Shown: positions 21,532-30,037 of the stretch, in pieces
Position numbering within the stretch: position 1 is the first letter of the stretch
How the letters are laid out: each line of letters opens with the position of its first letter
DNA from: Actinokineospora iranica
Lineage (GTDB): Bacteria > Actinomycetota > Actinomycetes > Mycobacteriales > Pseudonocardiaceae
Length of the DNA stretch: 64,000 nt
Direction: 5' to 3'
NCBI RefSeq assembly: GCF_900101685.1
Contig: NZ_FMZZ01000003.1
Location: 185,886 to 249,885 of the forward strand
The notes under the pieces: generated by a model
The model's database searches: none
What the model saw: the letters and a program-made list of their open reading frames with translations, nothing else
What the model was told of the DNA's origin: nothing
Made by a program: the position numbers and the translations under genes

Positions 21532-21553
21532 CCCAAGCCACAGCCCGGCGCGC

Positions 21554-21585
21554 AGACCTCTCGCATCCCAGCGGGGGGTCTTTTT
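21554..21585 (+). terminator. cimA attenuator terminator
   Basis: An 11-bp stem AGACCTCTCGC/GCGGGGGGTCT (two G-U pairs) with loop ATCCCA and a T5 tract, GTTTT following. It lies 22 nt after the leader peptide stop and 31 nt before the cimA start, so a full terminator stands inside the 5' region of the gene. Confidence 0.85.
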
Positions 21586-21616
21586 GTTTTCCCAGAACGT
21601 TCCCGAGGAGCATCCC

Positions 21617-23290
21617 GTGACCCGCACGACCCCAGCAGGCACCCCGCTTGGCGACTCCTTCCACGTCTACGACACGACGTTGCGCGACGGGGCCCAGCGG
21701 GAGGGCATCTCGTACTCGGTGGCCGACAAGCTCGCCGTGGCGCGGCTGCTCGACGGGCTGGGGGTCGGCTACATCGAGGGCGGCTGGCCGGGCGCGCTGC
21801 CCAAGGACACCGAGTTCTTCGCCCGCGCCGCGGCGGGGGAACTCGACCTCAAGCACGCCGCGCTGGTCGCGTTCGGCTCGACGCGCCGGGCCGGGACGAC
21901 CGCGGCGGCCGACCCGCAGGTCCGGGCGCTGCTCGACGCGCGGGCTCCGGTGGTGACCCTGGTGGCCAAGTCCGACCGCAGGCACATCGAACTCGCGCTG
22001 CGCACCGATGTGGCCGAGGCGGTGGAGATGGTCCGCGACACCGTTTCCTTCCTCGTCGGCGAGGGGCGGCGGGTGTTCCTCGACGCGGAGCACTTCTTCG
22101 ACGGGTACGCCTTCGACCCGGACTGCTCGCTGCGGGTGCTCGGCGCCGCCATGGAGGCCGGGGCGGACGTGGCCGTGCTCTGCGACACCAACGGGGGACA
22201 GCTGCCCCTGGCCCTGGCCGACACCGTCGGCGAGGTCATCGCGCGCACCGGGTTCCGGGTGGGCATCCACTGCCAGGACGACACGTCCTGCGCGGTGGCG
22301 AACAGCGTCGCGGCGGTGCAGGCGGGCGCGAGCCACGTCCAGTGCACCGCCAACGGCTACGGCGAGCGCGCGGGCAACGCCGACCTGTTCGCCGTCATCG
22401 GGAACCTGGTGACCAAGCTCAAGATGCCCGTGCTGCCCGAGGCGGGGCTGGCCGAGCTGAGCCGCGTCTCGCACGCCCTGGCCGAGATCGCCAACATCGC
22501 CCCCGACCCGCACCAGGCCTACGTCGGGTGGTCCGCATTCGCGCACAAGGCGGGGCTGCACGCGAGCGCGATCAAGGTCGACCCGGAGCTCTACAACCAC
22601 ATCGACCCGGCGGCCGTCGGCAACGACATGCGGGTGCTGGTCACCGAGATGGCGGGCCGGGCCAGCCTGGAGCTCAAGGGCCACGAGCTGGGCGTCGACC
22701 TCGCGGACCGGCCCGACGCTGTCGCCGGGGCACTGCGCAGGGTGAAGGAGCTGGAGGCGCGCGGCTGGTCGTTCGAGGCCGCCGACGCCTCCCTTGAGCT
22801 GCTGCTGCGCCGGGAGATCGCCAAGACCGACCCGTCGGCCGCCGAGGCGGTCGCCCCGTTCACGCTGGAGTCCTACCGGGTGATCCTCGACCACCGGGCC
22901 GACGGCGAGGTGGTGTCCGAGGCCACGGTGAAGGTCGACGTGGCCGGGCACCGGGTCATCGCGACCGCCGAGGGCATCGGCCCCGTCCACGCCCTCGACG
23001 CCGCGCTGCGCCGGGCGCTGGTGCCGCACCTGCCGTGGCTCGACGACGTCGAACTGAGCGACTACAAGGTCCGAATCCTCACATCGGGTGACGGCCCCCG
23101 TGCAACCCCGCACGGCACTGAAGCCGTCACCCGAGTGTTGGTGCAGTCCACCGACCGCGAGCTCGAATGGACCACGGTCGGGGTGCACGGCAACATCGTG
23201 GAGGCGAGCTGGCTGGCCCTCTGCGACGCGCTGGCCCACAAAGCCCTGCGCGTGCGGTCGGAAGTCGGCATCGGCGGTCTGCGCCCGTAG
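21617..23290 (+). CDS. cimA: citramalate synthase
   Basis: A 557-residue enzyme of the DRE-TIM/LeuA-like family. It condenses acetyl-CoA and pyruvate to (R)-citramalate, giving 2-ketobutyrate for isoleucine without threonine. The signature DTTLRDGAQREGISYSVADK starts near residue 19. GYIEGGWPGALPKDTEFF is typical of the CimA branch rather than LeuA. VGIHCQDDTSCAVANSVAAV carries metal His residues, followed by NGYGERAGNADLFAVIGNL. The C-terminal third is the regulatory domain. The start is GTG at 21617, with GAGGAG at 21605-21610. The attenuator upstream supports an Ile-linked role. Confidence 0.93.
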   Translation: MTRTTPAGTPLGDSFHVYDTTLRDGAQREGISYSVADKLAVARLLDGLGVGYIEGGWPGALPKDTEFFARAAAGELDLKHAALVAFGSTRRAGTTAAADPQVRALLDARAPVVTLVAKSDRRHIELALRTDVAEAVEMVRDTVSFLVGEGRRVFLDAEHFFDGYAFDPDCSLRVLGAAMEAGADVAVLCDTNGGQLPLALADTVGEVIARTGFRVGIHCQDDTSCAVANSVAAVQAGASHVQCTANGYGERAGNADLFAVIGNLVTKLKMPVLPEAGLAELSRVSHALAEIANIAPDPHQAYVGWSAFAHKAGLHASAIKVDPELYNHIDPAAVGNDMRVLVTEMAGRASLELKGHELGVDLADRPDAVAGALRRVKELEARGWSFEAADASLELLLRREIAKTDPSAAEAVAPFTLESYRVILDHRADGEVVSEATVKVDVAGHRVIATAEGIGPVHALDAALRRALVPHLPWLDDVELSDYKVRILTSGDGPRATPHGTEAVTRVLVQSTDRELEWTTVGVHGNIVEASWLALCDALAHKALRVRSEVGIGGLRP

Positions 23291-23319
23291 ACCGCCCGTG
23301 AGGCGAGGAGGGCAGTGGA

Positions 23320-23925
23320 GTGGGTCGGATCGGTCACTACGCCGCGATCGTGCTGACAGCCGGGGTGGTGAGCGCGTGCGCGGGCGGCGGAACCCAGCCG
23401 GGCGATGCTCCCGCCACCACGCCGCCCAGCAGCTCCGCGGCCACCGGCGACGTGTGGGACAGCGCTGTCCGGCCCGCCTCCGCCGCCGCCAGGGTCGGCA
23501 CACCGCAGGCGTGCCCGATGCCGTTCGCCTTCGACGTCTCCGGCGGCTGGACACCACGCCCCAACCCCCCGGCGGAACCGCGTGACGGCCTGGAGGCAGC
23601 CTGCGACCTCGTAGCCGACCCCGCCTACCTGCGTGTCTGGATCGGCACCGAGGCGGGCAGTTCCCCACGCGGCGCGCTGGAACGCTTCCTGCAAGGCGAG
23701 GGCGAGATCACCGAGCCGCACTTCCGCGACACCCAGATCGGCAAGGGCTCGGGCGTGGAAGTCACCTACGAGAAGCCCGGCGACCAGCGCGGCCGCGCGT
23801 TCGCCGTGGCGACCCCGCTGCGCACCATCGTGGTCGAGGTCGGCGCGGAAAACCCGGCCGACTACGCGAAGGCGCTCCCCGGCTACCTCCTCGCGAAGGA
23901 CAGCCTCACGCCTATCGAACGGTGA
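23320..23925 (+). CDS. putative lipoprotein
   Basis: A 201-residue protein with a lipoprotein signal: short basic start, hydrophobic YAAIVLTAGVVSAC with the lipobox Cys at residue 20, then a Ser/Thr/Pro-rich linker. The mature domain (residues 55-200) has two Cys (ACPMPFAFDV and AACDLVADP) that may form a disulfide. It ends with FAVATPLRTIVVEVGAEN and a final SLTPIER. I recognise no family. Small lipoproteins of this shape are common in Pseudonocardiales. It starts 29 nt after cimA and may be co-transcribed. Confidence 0.75.
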   Translation: MGRIGHYAAIVLTAGVVSACAGGGTQPGDAPATTPPSSSAATGDVWDSAVRPASAAARVGTPQACPMPFAFDVSGGWTPRPNPPAEPRDGLEAACDLVADPAYLRVWIGTEAGSSPRGALERFLQGEGEITEPHFRDTQIGKGSGVEVTYEKPGDQRGRAFAVATPLRTIVVEVGAENPADYAKALPGYLLAKDSLTPIER

Positions 23926-24015
23926 CCGGCTCCGAGGACCTGTCCCGAAGTGCCCGCGGCACGGCAAGTGCGACACACGCACCGGCACTTCGAGGCAGGT
24001 CCTAGGGTATGCCCC

Positions 24016-24786
24016 GTGCTACTAGCTCGAATTGCCCATCCAGAAGGGGTCGCGTTCGTCGCCGTCGAGGGCGACGGAACCGACCAGGTCGCCGCCGAGA
24101 TCGCCGAGCACCCGTTCGGCAAGCCCACGTTCACCGGCCGCCGGTGGCCGTTGGCCGACACCCGGCTGCTCGCGCCCATCCTGCCCACGAAAATCATCTG
24201 CGTAGGCAAGAACTACGCCGACCACGCCCGCGAGATGGGCGGCGAGCCCCCGGAAAACCCGGTCATCTTCATGAAGCCGTCGACCACGGTCATCGGCCCC
24301 GGCGCCGCCATCAAACTCCCCGCCGACTCAACCCGAGTCGACTTCGAGGGTGAACTGGCAGCCGTCATCGGAATGCCTTGCCGCGACGTCCCCGCCTCCC
24401 GCGCCAAAGACGTCATCCTCGGCTACACCATCGCCAACGACGTCACCGCCCGAGACCAACAACAGGCCGACGGCCAGTGGACCAGGGCCAAGGGCCACGA
24501 CACCTTCTGCCCCCTGGGCCCCTGGATCAACACCACAGCGGACCCGGCCGACCTGGCGATCAAGACCACAGTGGACGGTGAGGTGAAACAAGACTCCCGC
24601 ACCTCCCTGCTCCTGCACGACATCGGCGCCCTGGTCGAATGGATCTCCCGAGTGATGACCCTCCTCCCCGGCGACGTCATCCTCACCGGCACCCCAGCAG
24701 GCGTAGGCCCCATCACAGAAGGCCAATCCGTCTCGGTGACCATCGACGGCCTAGGCATCCTCACCAACCCCGTCGTCAAGCGCTAA
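24016..24786 (+). CDS. fumarylacetoacetate hydrolase family protein
   Basis: A 256-residue FAH-fold enzyme. The C-terminal catalytic domain is complete: KIICVGKNYADHAREMGGE, PVIFMKPSTTVIGPG, the metal acids in VDFEGELAAVIG, then YTIANDVTARDQQ, FCPLGPWI and ILTGTPAGVGPI. The family cleaves or decarboxylates 2-keto acids (for example fumarylpyruvate or 2-hydroxyhepta-2,4-diene-1,7-dioate). The exact substrate is not set by the sequence. From memory, the mycobacterial counterpart lies next to gltX, as here. The final 300 bases use many A-ending codons as they approach the repeat locus. Confidence 0.9.
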   Translation: MLLARIAHPEGVAFVAVEGDGTDQVAAEIAEHPFGKPTFTGRRWPLADTRLLAPILPTKIICVGKNYADHAREMGGEPPENPVIFMKPSTTVIGPGAAIKLPADSTRVDFEGELAAVIGMPCRDVPASRAKDVILGYTIANDVTARDQQQADGQWTRAKGHDTFCPLGPWINTTADPADLAIKTTVDGEVKQDSRTSLLLHDIGALVEWISRVMTLLPGDVILTGTPAGVGPITEGQSVSVTIDGLGILTNPVVKR

Positions 24787-24947
24787 CCACCAGCCACACC
24801 CACCTTCCCGCCAGGCCGAACCCACCCTGCCGGTCAGGTGCGCGATGGAGTGGAGCAGTAAACCCGCCCTCCTGCCAGCCCGCACCTGAACCAAGCCACA
24901 CCTGAACAAAGCCGTACCCCTGCCAGGTCGCACCGACCCTGCCAGGT
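24787..24947. repeat. degenerate satellite units flanking palindrome A
   Basis: Two to three degraded copies of a unit of roughly 57 bp with the landmarks TGCCAGG, GGTGCTCGATGG, GGAGCA, ACCCGCCC and TGCCAGGCCGCACC. Examples are GGTGCGCGATGGAGTGGAGC near 24838 and CCTGCCAGGTGCTCGATGG leading into the palindrome. There is no gene in the interval. Confidence 0.65.
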
Positions 24948-25093
24948 GCTCGATGGGGTGGAGTGGTTTCTTCGGGGGAGAAGGAAGATCGCCAAGCTGG
25001 CCGCGCGTGTGGTGCCGCAGGCTTCCCACGCTCTTTCACACGGGCGATCTTCCTTCGTAGGGGCCCCGAAGAAACCACTCCACCCCATCGAGC
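24948..25093. repeat. long-palindrome element, copy A (variant)
   Basis: The outer arms GCTCGATGGGGTGGAGTGG plus TTTCTTCGGGG pair with their exact complement at the right end. After an asymmetric internal loop the stem continues as GAAGGAAGATCGCC with GGCGATCTTCCTTC. The centre differs from copies B, C and E but can be aligned with them. The changes GATCGCC/GGCGATC versus GATCCC/GGGATC keep the pairing. It lies 16 nt from the stop of the FAD monooxygenase gene and 161 nt from that of the convergent FAH gene. Confidence 0.9.
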
Positions 25094-25109
25094 CAACCCC
25101 CAAAGCCCA

Positions 25110-26348
25110 TCACCGCGCAGCAGACCGCCGAGCGAACTCCGGCGTAGGCTCCGGGAACACACTCCGGCCAAGCAGCTGCGCCGGTATCCGCCGCAACAAC
25201 GGCGTCCCCGTCAACACCCGCAACGGCAACGGCGGCCGACCCGCCCCGGCGACCTCGATCTTCCCTTCCAACGCAGGCCGCAGCCCCCGAGCGTGCAAAA
25301 CCCGCTGCAACGTCTGAATCGCCACGGTAGGCAGCAGACGCCGCCACCGAACCTTCGCAAGATCCCAAGTGGACACCGACCGTCGCTGAATCGGCCCAGC
25401 CAGCATCCGTGCCGCGGCCACACCGTCCTGCACAGCCAGATTGATCCCCACCCCGCCGATCGGCGACATGGCGTGCGCGGCGTCCCCCAGGCACAGGAAC
25501 CCGTCCAGGTGCCACCGCCGCAGCCGGTCCAGCTTCACGTCCAGGGTCTTCACGTCGTCCCACGAGCTCACCGCGTCCGCGCGATCCGCCAGCCACGGCG
25601 CGACCCCGATCAGATCGCGCACCATCCCCTCGACCGGAGTCCGCCGAGCCTCGGCATCCGACCCCTTCCGGATCAACGTCGCCACCTGCCAGTAATCCCC
25701 GCGATCGATCAACACCGCCGCCCGCGCCTTGCTGATCAGCCCCACGATCCCCGCCGGGTCCGACGCCAAGCGCGGCAGCCGAAACCACCACACGTCCATC
25801 GGTGTCGGATACGACTTCGGCCGCAGTTCCGCCGCCGCCCGCAGGATCGACCCGCGCCCGTCGCACGCCACGGTCAGATCCGCCGCGATGCTCCCGGTCT
25901 CCCCGTCGCGGGTCCGATAGGTGACCCCGACAACGCGCCCGTTCTCCCGCAGCAGCCCGGTCGCCTCGGTCCGCATCCGCAGCCGGAATGTCGGTTCCGC
26001 GGCCCCGGCGTCGGCCAGCAGGTCCAGGAAGTCCCACTGCGGGACCATCGCGACGAAGTTGTTGGGCCCCGGCAGGGTCGTCAGGTCGGCCACTGTCGCC
26101 GCCCCGCCGCGGAACGGGACCTGCACTCGCTCGATGCGGCTCTGGGGCAGGGCGCGGAACCGCTCTCCCAGGCCCAGGTCGTCGAGCAGGTCGAGGGTCG
26201 GCGGGTGCACGGTGTCGCCGCGGAAGTCCCGCAGGAAGTCGTCGTGCTTCTCCAGCACGGTGACCTCGATCCCGGCCCGTGCCAGCAGCAGGCCCAGCAC
26301 CATGCCCGCGGGTCCGCCCCCGACCACACACACCGTTGTGCGTTCCAT
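25110..26348 (-). CDS. FAD-dependent monooxygenase (PHBH-like)
   Basis: A 412-residue flavoprotein of the p-hydroxybenzoate hydroxylase group. The FAD motif [20 protein letters not shown] is at residues 7-26, the DG motif appears as [11 protein letters not shown] near 165, and the second FAD-phosphate motif as [20 protein letters not shown] near 300. It likely hydroxylates or oxidises an aromatic or polyketide-type substrate with NAD(P)H and oxygen. The AGGAGG site lies 5 nt before ATG at 26348. It is divergent from gltX, with a TTCAAC/GTTGAA palindrome over its promoter region, so a dedicated repressor is likely elsewhere. Confidence 0.88.
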   Translation of the reverse strand: MERTTVCVVGGGPAGMVLGLLLARAGIEVTVLEKHDDFLRDFRGDTVHPPTLDLLDDLGLGERFRALPQSRIERVQVPFRGGAATVADLTTLPGPNNFVAMVPQWDFLDLLADAGAAEPTFRLRMRTEATGLLRENGRVVGVTYRTRDGETGSIAADLTVACDGRGSILRAAAELRPKSYPTPMDVWWFRLPRLASDPAGIVGLISKARAAVLIDRGDYWQVATLIRKGSDAEARRTPVEGMVRDLIGVAPWLADRADAVSSWDDVKTLDVKLDRLRRWHLDGFLCLGDAAHAMSPIGGVGINLAVQDGVAAARMLAGPIQRRSVSTWDLAKVRWRRLLPTVAIQTLQRVLHARGLRPALEGKIEVAGAGRPPLPLRVLTGTPLLRRIPAQLLGRSVFPEPTPEFARRSAAR

Positions 26349-26361
26349 GACCCCTCCTATT

Positions 26362-26377
26362 TTCAACACCAGTTGAA
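26362..26377. promoter_or_regulatory. palindromic operator candidate between FAD gene and gltX
   Basis: TTCAACACCAGTTGAA is a perfect 6+6 palindrome with a 4-nt centre, 14 nt upstream of the FAD monooxygenase start. The size and position fit a TetR or MarR dimer site acting on the monooxygenase. Confidence 0.5.
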
Positions 26378-26444
26378 TAAGTTGAGGATGCACCCTGGCT
26401 CCGGCTCGGTCAAGTCCAATCGGCAGGGATACGCTGATCCGGCC

Positions 26445-27929
26445 ATGAGCACGCCACACGCAGACACCCAGATCCGAGCCCGCTTCTGCCCGTCCCCGAC
26501 GGGCACCCCGCATGTCGGGCTCATCCGCACCGCCCTGTTCAACTGGGCTTTCGCCCGGCACACCGGCGGCCGACTCGTCTTCCGGATCGAGGACACCGAC
26601 GCCGCGCGCGACAGCGAGGAGAGCTACCACGCCCTTCTCGACGCGCTGCGCTGGCTCGGCATCGACTGGGACGAGGGCCCCGAGGTCGGCGGCGAGTACG
26701 GCCCCTACCGGCAGAGCGAGCGCGCCGACCGCTACGCCGAGGTCGTCCGCAAGCTGACCGATGCCGGGGAGCTGTACGAGTCCTTCTCGACCAACGAAGA
26801 GGTCGAGGCCCGCCGCAAGGCCGCCGGGCAGGACCCGAAGCTGGGCTACGACAACGCCGACCGGGACCTCACCGACGAGCAGCGCGCCGAACTGCGCGCG
26901 CAGGGCCGCGAGCCGGTGCTGCGGCTGCGGATGCCCGACCGGGCGATCGGCTTCACCGACCTCATCCGCGGCGACATCAGCTTCCCCGCGGGCAGCGTGC
27001 CCGACCCGGTGCTGGTGCGCGCGAACGGCCAGCCGCTCTACACCCTGGTGAACCCGGTCGACGACGCTCTCATGCGGATCACCCATGTCCTGCGCGGCGA
27101 GGACCTGCTGCCCTCGACGCCCCGCCAGATCGCCCTTTACGAGGCGTTGCAGCGGGTGGGCGTCGCGGAGTTCACCCCGCACTTCGGGCACATGCCCCTC
27201 GTGCGCGGGGAAGGCAACAAGAAACTGTCCAAGCGCGACCCGCAGTCGAACCTGTTCGCCTATCGCGACCGCGGATTCGTCCCAGAGGGAATGCTGAACT
27301 ATCTCGCGCTGCTCGGTTGGTCCATTGCCGACGATCGCGACATCTTCAGCATGGCCGAGATGGTCGCCGCGTTCGACATCGCCAAGGTCAGTTCCAATCC
27401 GGCCCGGTTCGACCTCAAGAAGGCCGAAGCCATCAACGCCGAGCACCTGCGCGCGCTGCCCACCGCGGATTTCGTCCAGCGGGTGGTGCCCTATCTGATT
27501 TCCGCGGGCGTGCTGCCCCGGACGCCGACGGCGGCGCAGTTGGCCACATTGGACGCGGTCGCCCCGATGGTGCAGGAACGCCTGATCGTGTTGTCCGACG
27601 CGGCGCCGATGGTGCGCTTCCTTTACGTGGCCGAGGAGGAGTTCGCCCCCGAGGCGGACGCGGCGGCCAAAGTGCTCGGACCCGACGCCAAGCCCGTGCT
27701 CGACGCGAGCATCAAGGCGCTGGAGACGCTGCCGGAGTGGACAACAGCGGCCATTGAGGAAGCGCTCAAGACGGCCCTCATCGACGGCCTCGGGCTCAAG
27801 CCGCGCAAGGCGTTCGCTCCCGTCCGGGTGGCCGCCACCGGCCGCACGGTGTCGCCGCCGCTGTACGAGTCGCTGGAACTACTCGGACGTGACTGCACTC
27901 TCACTCGATTGCGGCGCGCTAACCCGTAA
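26445..27929 (+). CDS. gltX: glutamyl-tRNA synthetase
   Basis: A 494-residue class I synthetase that charges tRNA(Glu) and, together with GatCAB, mischarges tRNA(Gln). The HIGH-type motif is in [20 protein letters not shown] (near residue 15-34) and the KMSKS-type motif is KKLSKRD near residue 260. The anticodon-binding helical domain is present to the end ([16 protein letters not shown]). The start is ATG at 26445. tRNA-Glu and tRNA-Gln genes lie only 1-1.2 kb downstream, next to the HAD gene. Confidence 0.97.
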   Translation: MSTPHADTQIRARFCPSPTGTPHVGLIRTALFNWAFARHTGGRLVFRIEDTDAARDSEESYHALLDALRWLGIDWDEGPEVGGEYGPYRQSERADRYAEVVRKLTDAGELYESFSTNEEVEARRKAAGQDPKLGYDNADRDLTDEQRAELRAQGREPVLRLRMPDRAIGFTDLIRGDISFPAGSVPDPVLVRANGQPLYTLVNPVDDALMRITHVLRGEDLLPSTPRQIALYEALQRVGVAEFTPHFGHMPLVRGEGNKKLSKRDPQSNLFAYRDRGFVPEGMLNYLALLGWSIADDRDIFSMAEMVAAFDIAKVSSNPARFDLKKAEAINAEHLRALPTADFVQRVVPYLISAGVLPRTPTAAQLATLDAVAPMVQERLIVLSDAAPMVRFLYVAEEEFAPEADAAAKVLGPDAKPVLDASIKALETLPEWTTAAIEEALKTALIDGLGLKPRKAFAPVRVAATGRTVSPPLYESLELLGRDCTLTRLRRANP

Positions 27930-27942
27930 CGCGGCAAGGCGG

Positions 27943-27978
27943 GCCCGCGATAGAGTTCTTTAGCAGACTATCGCGGGC
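27943..27978 (+). terminator. terminator after gltX
   Basis: An 11-bp stem GCCCGCGATAG/CTATCGCGGGC with a 14-nt loop, then TTTCTT. It lies 13 nt from the gltX stop. Confidence 0.85.
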
Positions 27979-28061
27979 TTTCTTGCTTGACCGTGTCAGA
28001 AGCCGAAACATCACCTGTGCAGACGAATCGGGAAGCCCGCCCGGGCATCTAGCCTCGCTGG

Positions 28062-28874
28062 ATGACTTCCGCGCTCGTGCCATTTCCGTCGCCCACGACC
28101 ACGCCCCGCCAGGGTGTGCCGAACCCGTCGCACGAGCCGCCCGCCATTCACGCGATCTGCCTGGATATCGATGACACATTGATCGATTTCACCGGGTCCG
28201 CCCGAATGGCGTTGTCGATATTGATCGGCCGCGACGACATGTGGCCAGCGTGGCAGCGCATCACCGACGAGCACAGCGCCATGGTCGTCTCCGGCGAGCT
28301 TGACTACGACTCCATGCGCCGGGCCCGCACGAAGGCCTTCCTGGCCGACCTGGGCGCCCTCATCGACGACGAGACGGTCGCCGTCCTCGAAGACCGCAGA
28401 CTGGCCCAGATGAGCCAGGCGTGGCGGCTGTTCCCCGACGCCGTGCCGTGCCTGGACTGGCTCAGAGCCGCAGGCTTCAAGATCGCCGCGGTCACCAACG
28501 CCTCCGGCCCGCACCAGCGCACCCGGCTCGCGGGCCTGGGCTTGTCCCGCTTCTTCGACGCCGTGATCAGCGCGGGAGAACTCGGCGCGGCCAAACCCGA
28601 CCCCACCATCTTCCATACCGCCTGCGCCGAACTAGGCGTGACCCCACACGAGACCGCCCACGTAGGCGACCGCCTAGACCTCGACGCCATCGGCGCCCGA
28701 GACGCGGGCCTGCACGGCATCTGGCTCGACCGCGCAGCCGACCAACACGACCACGACGACACCCCAGAGGTCCCCGTCGTCGAAACCCTCGCCGACCTCC
28801 CCGAGCTGCTCGTCAGCGAGTACCGGACCCCCGGCATGACCAGCGCCTCCGGCGTCCCCGGCCCCCGACGGTAG
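28062..28874 (+). CDS. HAD-family hydrolase
   Basis: A 270-residue phosphatase-like protein. After about 28 residues rich in Pro and Ser it shows the HAD motif I LDIDDTLIDF (nucleophile Asp near 36), motif II in AAVTNASGPHQR, the Lys in AAKPDPTIFH, and motif IV VGDRLDLDAIGARDAG. The cap lies between motifs I and II (C1 type). Likely substrates are small phosphomonoesters. It is not specific enough to name. It ends 100 nt before tRNA-Gln, with A-ending codons frequent in its last third. Confidence 0.88.
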   Translation: MTSALVPFPSPTTTPRQGVPNPSHEPPAIHAICLDIDDTLIDFTGSARMALSILIGRDDMWPAWQRITDEHSAMVVSGELDYDSMRRARTKAFLADLGALIDDETVAVLEDRRLAQMSQAWRLFPDAVPCLDWLRAAGFKIAAVTNASGPHQRTRLAGLGLSRFFDAVISAGELGAAKPDPTIFHTACAELGVTPHETAHVGDRLDLDAIGARDAGLHGIWLDRAADQHDHDDTPEVPVVETLADLPELLVSEYRTPGMTSASGVPGPRR

Positions 28875-28974
28875 GGGCCGATTTCTCGATCAGCGGGGGT
28901 GTGGTCTAACATCTTCTCCGGCGACAGGGACAGCGGATCCGCACCAGAAGCAGACCCGCTCACCTGAATGCCAA

Positions 28975-29046
28975 TGGGGTATGGTGTAATTGGCAGCACG
29001 ACTGATTCTGGTTCAGTTAGTCTAGGTTCGAGTCCTGGTACCCCAG
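28975..29046 (+). tRNA. tRNA-Gln (anticodon CTG)
   Basis: A 72-nt cloverleaf: acceptor TGGGGTA with TACCCCA (29039-29045) and discriminator G. The anticodon arm is ACTGA, loop TTCTGGT, TCAGT, with CTG at 29008-29010. The T-arm contains GGTTCGAGTCC. No CCA is encoded. Confidence 0.95.
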
Positions 29047-29118
29047 CTTGGAGAGCCCAAAGCGGTTCTGCTAAGATCTCTCCAGCGAAAACAACTGAAT
29101 GAAGTAGGCAAAGTTCCT

Positions 29119-29191
29119 GGCCCCGTCGTCTAGCGGCCTAGGACGCCGCCCTCTCAAGGCGGTAGCGCGGGTTCGAATCCCGTCGGGGCTA
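29119..29191 (+). tRNA. tRNA-Glu (anticodon CTC)
   Basis: A 73-nt cloverleaf: acceptor GGCCCCG with CGGGGCT (29184-29190) and discriminator A. The anticodon stem is CCGCC/GGCGG with loop CTCTCAA and anticodon CTC at 29153-29155. The T-arm contains GGTTCGAATCC. It lies 72 nt after tRNA-Gln, so the pair is probably one transcript. Confidence 0.95.
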
Positions 29192-29200
29192 CAGAGTGGG

Positions 29201-29235
29201 AGAGGTCTGAAAGCGGAAAGCGCTTTCGGGCCTCT
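29201..29235 (+). terminator. terminator after the tRNA pair
   Basis: A 15-bp stem AGAGGTCTGAAAGCG (two G-U pairs) with a GAAAG loop and TT following, 9 nt from the end of tRNA-Glu. Confidence 0.85.
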
Positions 29236-29724
29236 TTCGCTATTCGCGCTGGGGGGCGACCCCCCAGACCCCCACGGTGCGTTCTCTCTTGAACCAGCGG
29301 GGCTCGCGCTTCGCGCATCGGAGTGGGGGGAGTGGGGAAGTGGGGGCGGAGATGGGTCTGTGTCTCCTTGGGGGCGTGTGCCGTTTGGAGCGTGGGGTGT
29401 GGGGTGGGGGATGTTGCTTGGGAGTGTCGTTGATGTTTCGTTCTGACGGCTAACTGTCTCTCGCTGGTGCAGCCAAAGCTGGCAGGTGCGAGATGGGCGG
29501 GCAAGCTAATCCTCCCTCCTGCCGACCAAGCCCGGCCCTGTCGGGTGCTTGGCGGGGCGAAGGAGCAGACCCGCCCCCCGACGAACCGGGCACTACCCCT
29601 GCTAGGTGCTCATAGGCCAAGGAGCACACCCGCCCCCGCAAAGCCGCACTGCCCCTGCCAGGTGCTCGTGGGAGCGGAACAGCGAACCCACGTTCCTGCC
29701 AGGCCGCACCGAGGCTCGCCCAGT
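29236..29724. repeat. gene-free stretch with satellite units before palindrome B
   Basis: No gene is recognised. The first 220 bases contain a C/G-run hairpin (GGGGGGCGACCCCCC) and G-rich sequence. From about 29480 there are four or five degenerate units of roughly 57 bp with the landmarks CTGCCGACCAAGCCCGGCC, GGTGCTCATAGG, GGAGCACACCCGCCC and TGCCAGGCCGCACCGAGG. Each unit carries a small TGCTC/GAGCA inverted repeat. Confidence 0.65.
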
Positions 29725-29871
29725 GCTCGATGGGGTGGAGTGATTTCTTTGGGGGGAAGGAAGATCCCTAAACTTGCCGTGGTCGTGGGGCCGAAGGCTC
29801 CCCACCCGTCTTTCCCACGACGGGATCTTCCTTCGTAGGGGCCCCGAAGAAACCACTCCACCCCATCGAGC
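29725..29871. repeat. long-palindrome element, copy B
   Basis: Outer arms as in copy C, with two substitutions in the left arm (TGATTTCTTT for TGGTTTCTTC). The centre is nearly identical to C and E: inner hairpin GTGGGG-CCGAAGGCT-CCCCAC and stem GAAGATCCC/GGGATCTTC. It lies between tRNA-Glu on the + strand and the stop of the IclR gene on the - strand, 166 nt from the latter. Confidence 0.9.
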
Positions 29872-30037
29872 AGACCCCACGAAGCCCAGCCTCGCAGAAG
29901 CCCCATCGAGCCCTCCGCTCAAGCCTCACCGCGGCCGGACCACGTCCCCGGACGCTCGAAACCAAGCGCCCCAAGGTGACCACCAGCCACAGATAGCGCA
30001 CCGCCCTCACAGCCAGGGCGGTGAGGGCGGTGGAAGG

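Noticed and set aside
24948-25093. Insertion sequence or IS end
   Set aside because: No transposase frame and no target-site duplication could be seen beside the arms. A non-autonomous element remains possible and is kept as a finding.
29480-29871. CRISPR array
   Set aside because: The repeat units are degenerate, vary in spacing, contain no constant-length spacers, and no cas gene is present.
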